Assembly: GCF_024181725.1 (NCBI RefSeq) | Contig: NZ_CP028908.1 | Location: 4,515,501-4,579,500, forward strand | Direction of reading: 5' to 3' | Source of the DNA: Bradyrhizobium sp. WD16 | GTDB lineage: Bacteria > Pseudomonadota > Alphaproteobacteria > Rhizobiales > Xanthobacteraceae | Length of the DNA: 64,000 nucleotides | Shown here: piece after piece, positions 63,118 through 64,000 of the stretch | How positions within the stretch are numbered: the first letter of the stretch is position 1 | Layout of the letters: every line of letters starts with the position of its first letter | Position numbers and translations under genes: made by a program | Notes under the pieces: model-generated | Databases searched by the model: none | What the model was told of the DNA's origin: nothing | The model's input: the letters and a program-made list of their open reading frames with translations, nothing else

Positions 63118-63145
63118 AAGGCCCGCCAATGGCGGGCCTTTTTTT
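63118..63145 (+). terminator. Rho-independent terminator after the DUF3597 gene
   Basis: AAGGCCCGCC pairs perfectly with GGCGGGCCTT around AAT, followed by five more T. Confidence 0.95.
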
Positions 63146-63327
63146 GGGCGCGAATTTTTCCGGGCGCGAATTCGCCGCCGGGGGCGCCGACGCCGCCACG
63201 CTGCCGAAGGCGGCGGGACGGATGACCACAGTGACAACGGCAAGAAGCCAAAGAAAGCGTCGATGGCTTCACCGAGACACGGCGCAAGGGCAGGGCGCCC
63301 GGACCACGGATCGACCTGCGCGAGCAA

Positions 63328-64000
63328 TCAAAACGGCGGTTTCGGCTGCTCGGGTTTCGGGCCGAAAGCCCGCGCCGTATCCCGCTGCGGGCGGCTGACC
63401 TTGGACAGAGCGAGCTGCCGCGCGAACTCTCGATCGCCGGCCTCCTTGTATTGCGGACTCGTCAGTGCGGCCAGGAACGCCACGACATCGTCGATCTCGG
63501 GCTCCGTCAGCGCCAGCGGCTGGATGTCCGCGTCGAGCCATGGATCGGCAAGGCCGGCCCCCTTGTTGTAGTGATCGACGACATCCCACAGCGTTTCCGC
63601 CGATCCGTCGTGGAAGTAAGGCCCTGTCACCATGACGTTGCGCAGGTTGGGCGTCTTGAACGACGCAATGTCGCTGTTCGTCCTGGTGATGAGGAAACGC
63701 CCCAGAACGGACATCTCGTCCGCGATCGCCGCGTTGTCGACATCGCCCGCGCGAGCCTGCGCCAGGTCGCGCGCGGCCTGTTGTGCCAGGGGGCCGACGC
63801 GATGGCGGAGGATGCCGATGCCGATGTTGTGAAAGGCATGATCGGTGAAGACCGTGACATCCCGCTCCTTGTCCGTCAGGGCATGGCAGAGGTTGCAGCG
63901 CGCCTTGGCATTGAACAGCTCCCAGCCGCGTTTGGCCGAATCGCTGATGGCGCCGGTGTCTCCGGCGATGAAATGGTCGAAGGGAGAATCGAACGAAGCC
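63328..64000 (-). CDS. Di-haem cytochrome c peroxidase/MauG-family protein (5' part beyond the right edge)
   Basis: At least 224 residues in one open frame to the window edge. CNLCHALT is the c-type haem motif of the C-terminal domain, preceded by RGWELFNAKARCNLCH. Later TPNLRNVMVTGPYFHDGSAETLWDVVDHYNKG is the family block, and DDVVAFLAALTSPQY the usual end. The first haem motif and signal peptide lie outside the window. Such enzymes reduce peroxide in the periplasm or modify protein residues; which applies cannot be decided from this half. Confidence 0.88.
   Translation of the reverse strand, partial: ASFDSPFDHFIAGDTGAISDSAKRGWELFNAKARCNLCHALTDKERDVTVFTDHAFHNIGIGILRHRVGPLAQQAARDLAQARAGDVDNAAIADEMSVLGRFLITRTNSDIASFKTPNLRNVMVTGPYFHDGSAETLWDVVDHYNKGAGLADPWLDADIQPLALTEPEIDDVVAFLAALTSPQYKEAGDREFARQLALSKVSRPQRDTARAFGPKPEQPKPPF

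Overview
The window is GC-rich DNA of an alphaproteobacterium, most likely in the Hyphomicrobiales. The core gene order argues for this: erpA/dgt, argS, a SPOR-domain gene, nagZ, scpA-scpB, tatABC and then serS, surE, pcm and an nlpD-like gene, followed by yajC-secD-secF and two genes related to the mitochondrial complex I assembly factors NDUFAF3 and NDUFAF6. A DUF1127 micro-protein, trmFO and a YcnI-PCuAC copper protein fit the same group. I cannot name the genus from sequence alone. No tRNA or rRNA gene was recognised.

Layout. (1) 1-8354, minus strand: a complete type I-C CRISPR-Cas locus, cas3, cas5c, cas8c, cas7, cas4, cas1, cas2, then a leader and the leader-proximal end of an array that runs off the left edge. 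The 206-base gap between cas3 and cas5c holds a degenerate copy of the array repeat followed by a 30-base spacer-like stretch and a second repeat start. This resembles the cas-regulating crRNA-like RNAs (CreR) known from other subtypes. (2) 8541-21260: housekeeping genes for DNA repair, Fe-S insertion, dNTP hydrolysis, translation, cell-wall recycling, chromosome condensation and Tat export. A small oxidative pair (CMD-family and beta-propeller proteins) sits inside this stretch. (3) About 21.3-45.5 kb: an accessory island between tatC and serS, genes that are neighbours in related genomes. It carries four insertion sequences (IS1182, IS630 and two IS256 types), a cluster of palindromic IS630-type miniature elements, the 3' remnant of a group II intron, and a two-partner secretion (TPS) locus. 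That locus is ialB-like, small tpsA, tpsB, a Sel1-repeat gene, a 2783-residue CdiA-like tpsA with a cysteine-peptidase-like C-terminus, and a small immunity candidate. Orphan membrane proteins follow. (4) 45.7-64 kb: the core resumes with serS-surE, a receiver protein, pcm, an nlpD-like lipoprotein, a DUF815 ATPase, yajC-secDF, the NDUFAF3/6-like pair, a kinase-like/AMP-binding fusion, trmFO, copper proteins, an MltB-type transglycosylase, a DUF3597 protein and a di-haem peroxidase cut by the right edge.

How the parts work together. The cas genes form a tightly overlapping operon with adaptation genes next to the leader. The TPS locus would be secreted through its one TpsB barrel, and its large exoprotein ends in a variable toxin-like domain followed directly by a putative immunity gene, the arrangement of contact-dependent inhibition. 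The miniature elements share terminal sequences and TA flanks with the resident IS630 copy, so that transposase is the likely source of their mobility. Related, more diverged copies sit outside the island at 14.7 kb and 62.5 kb.
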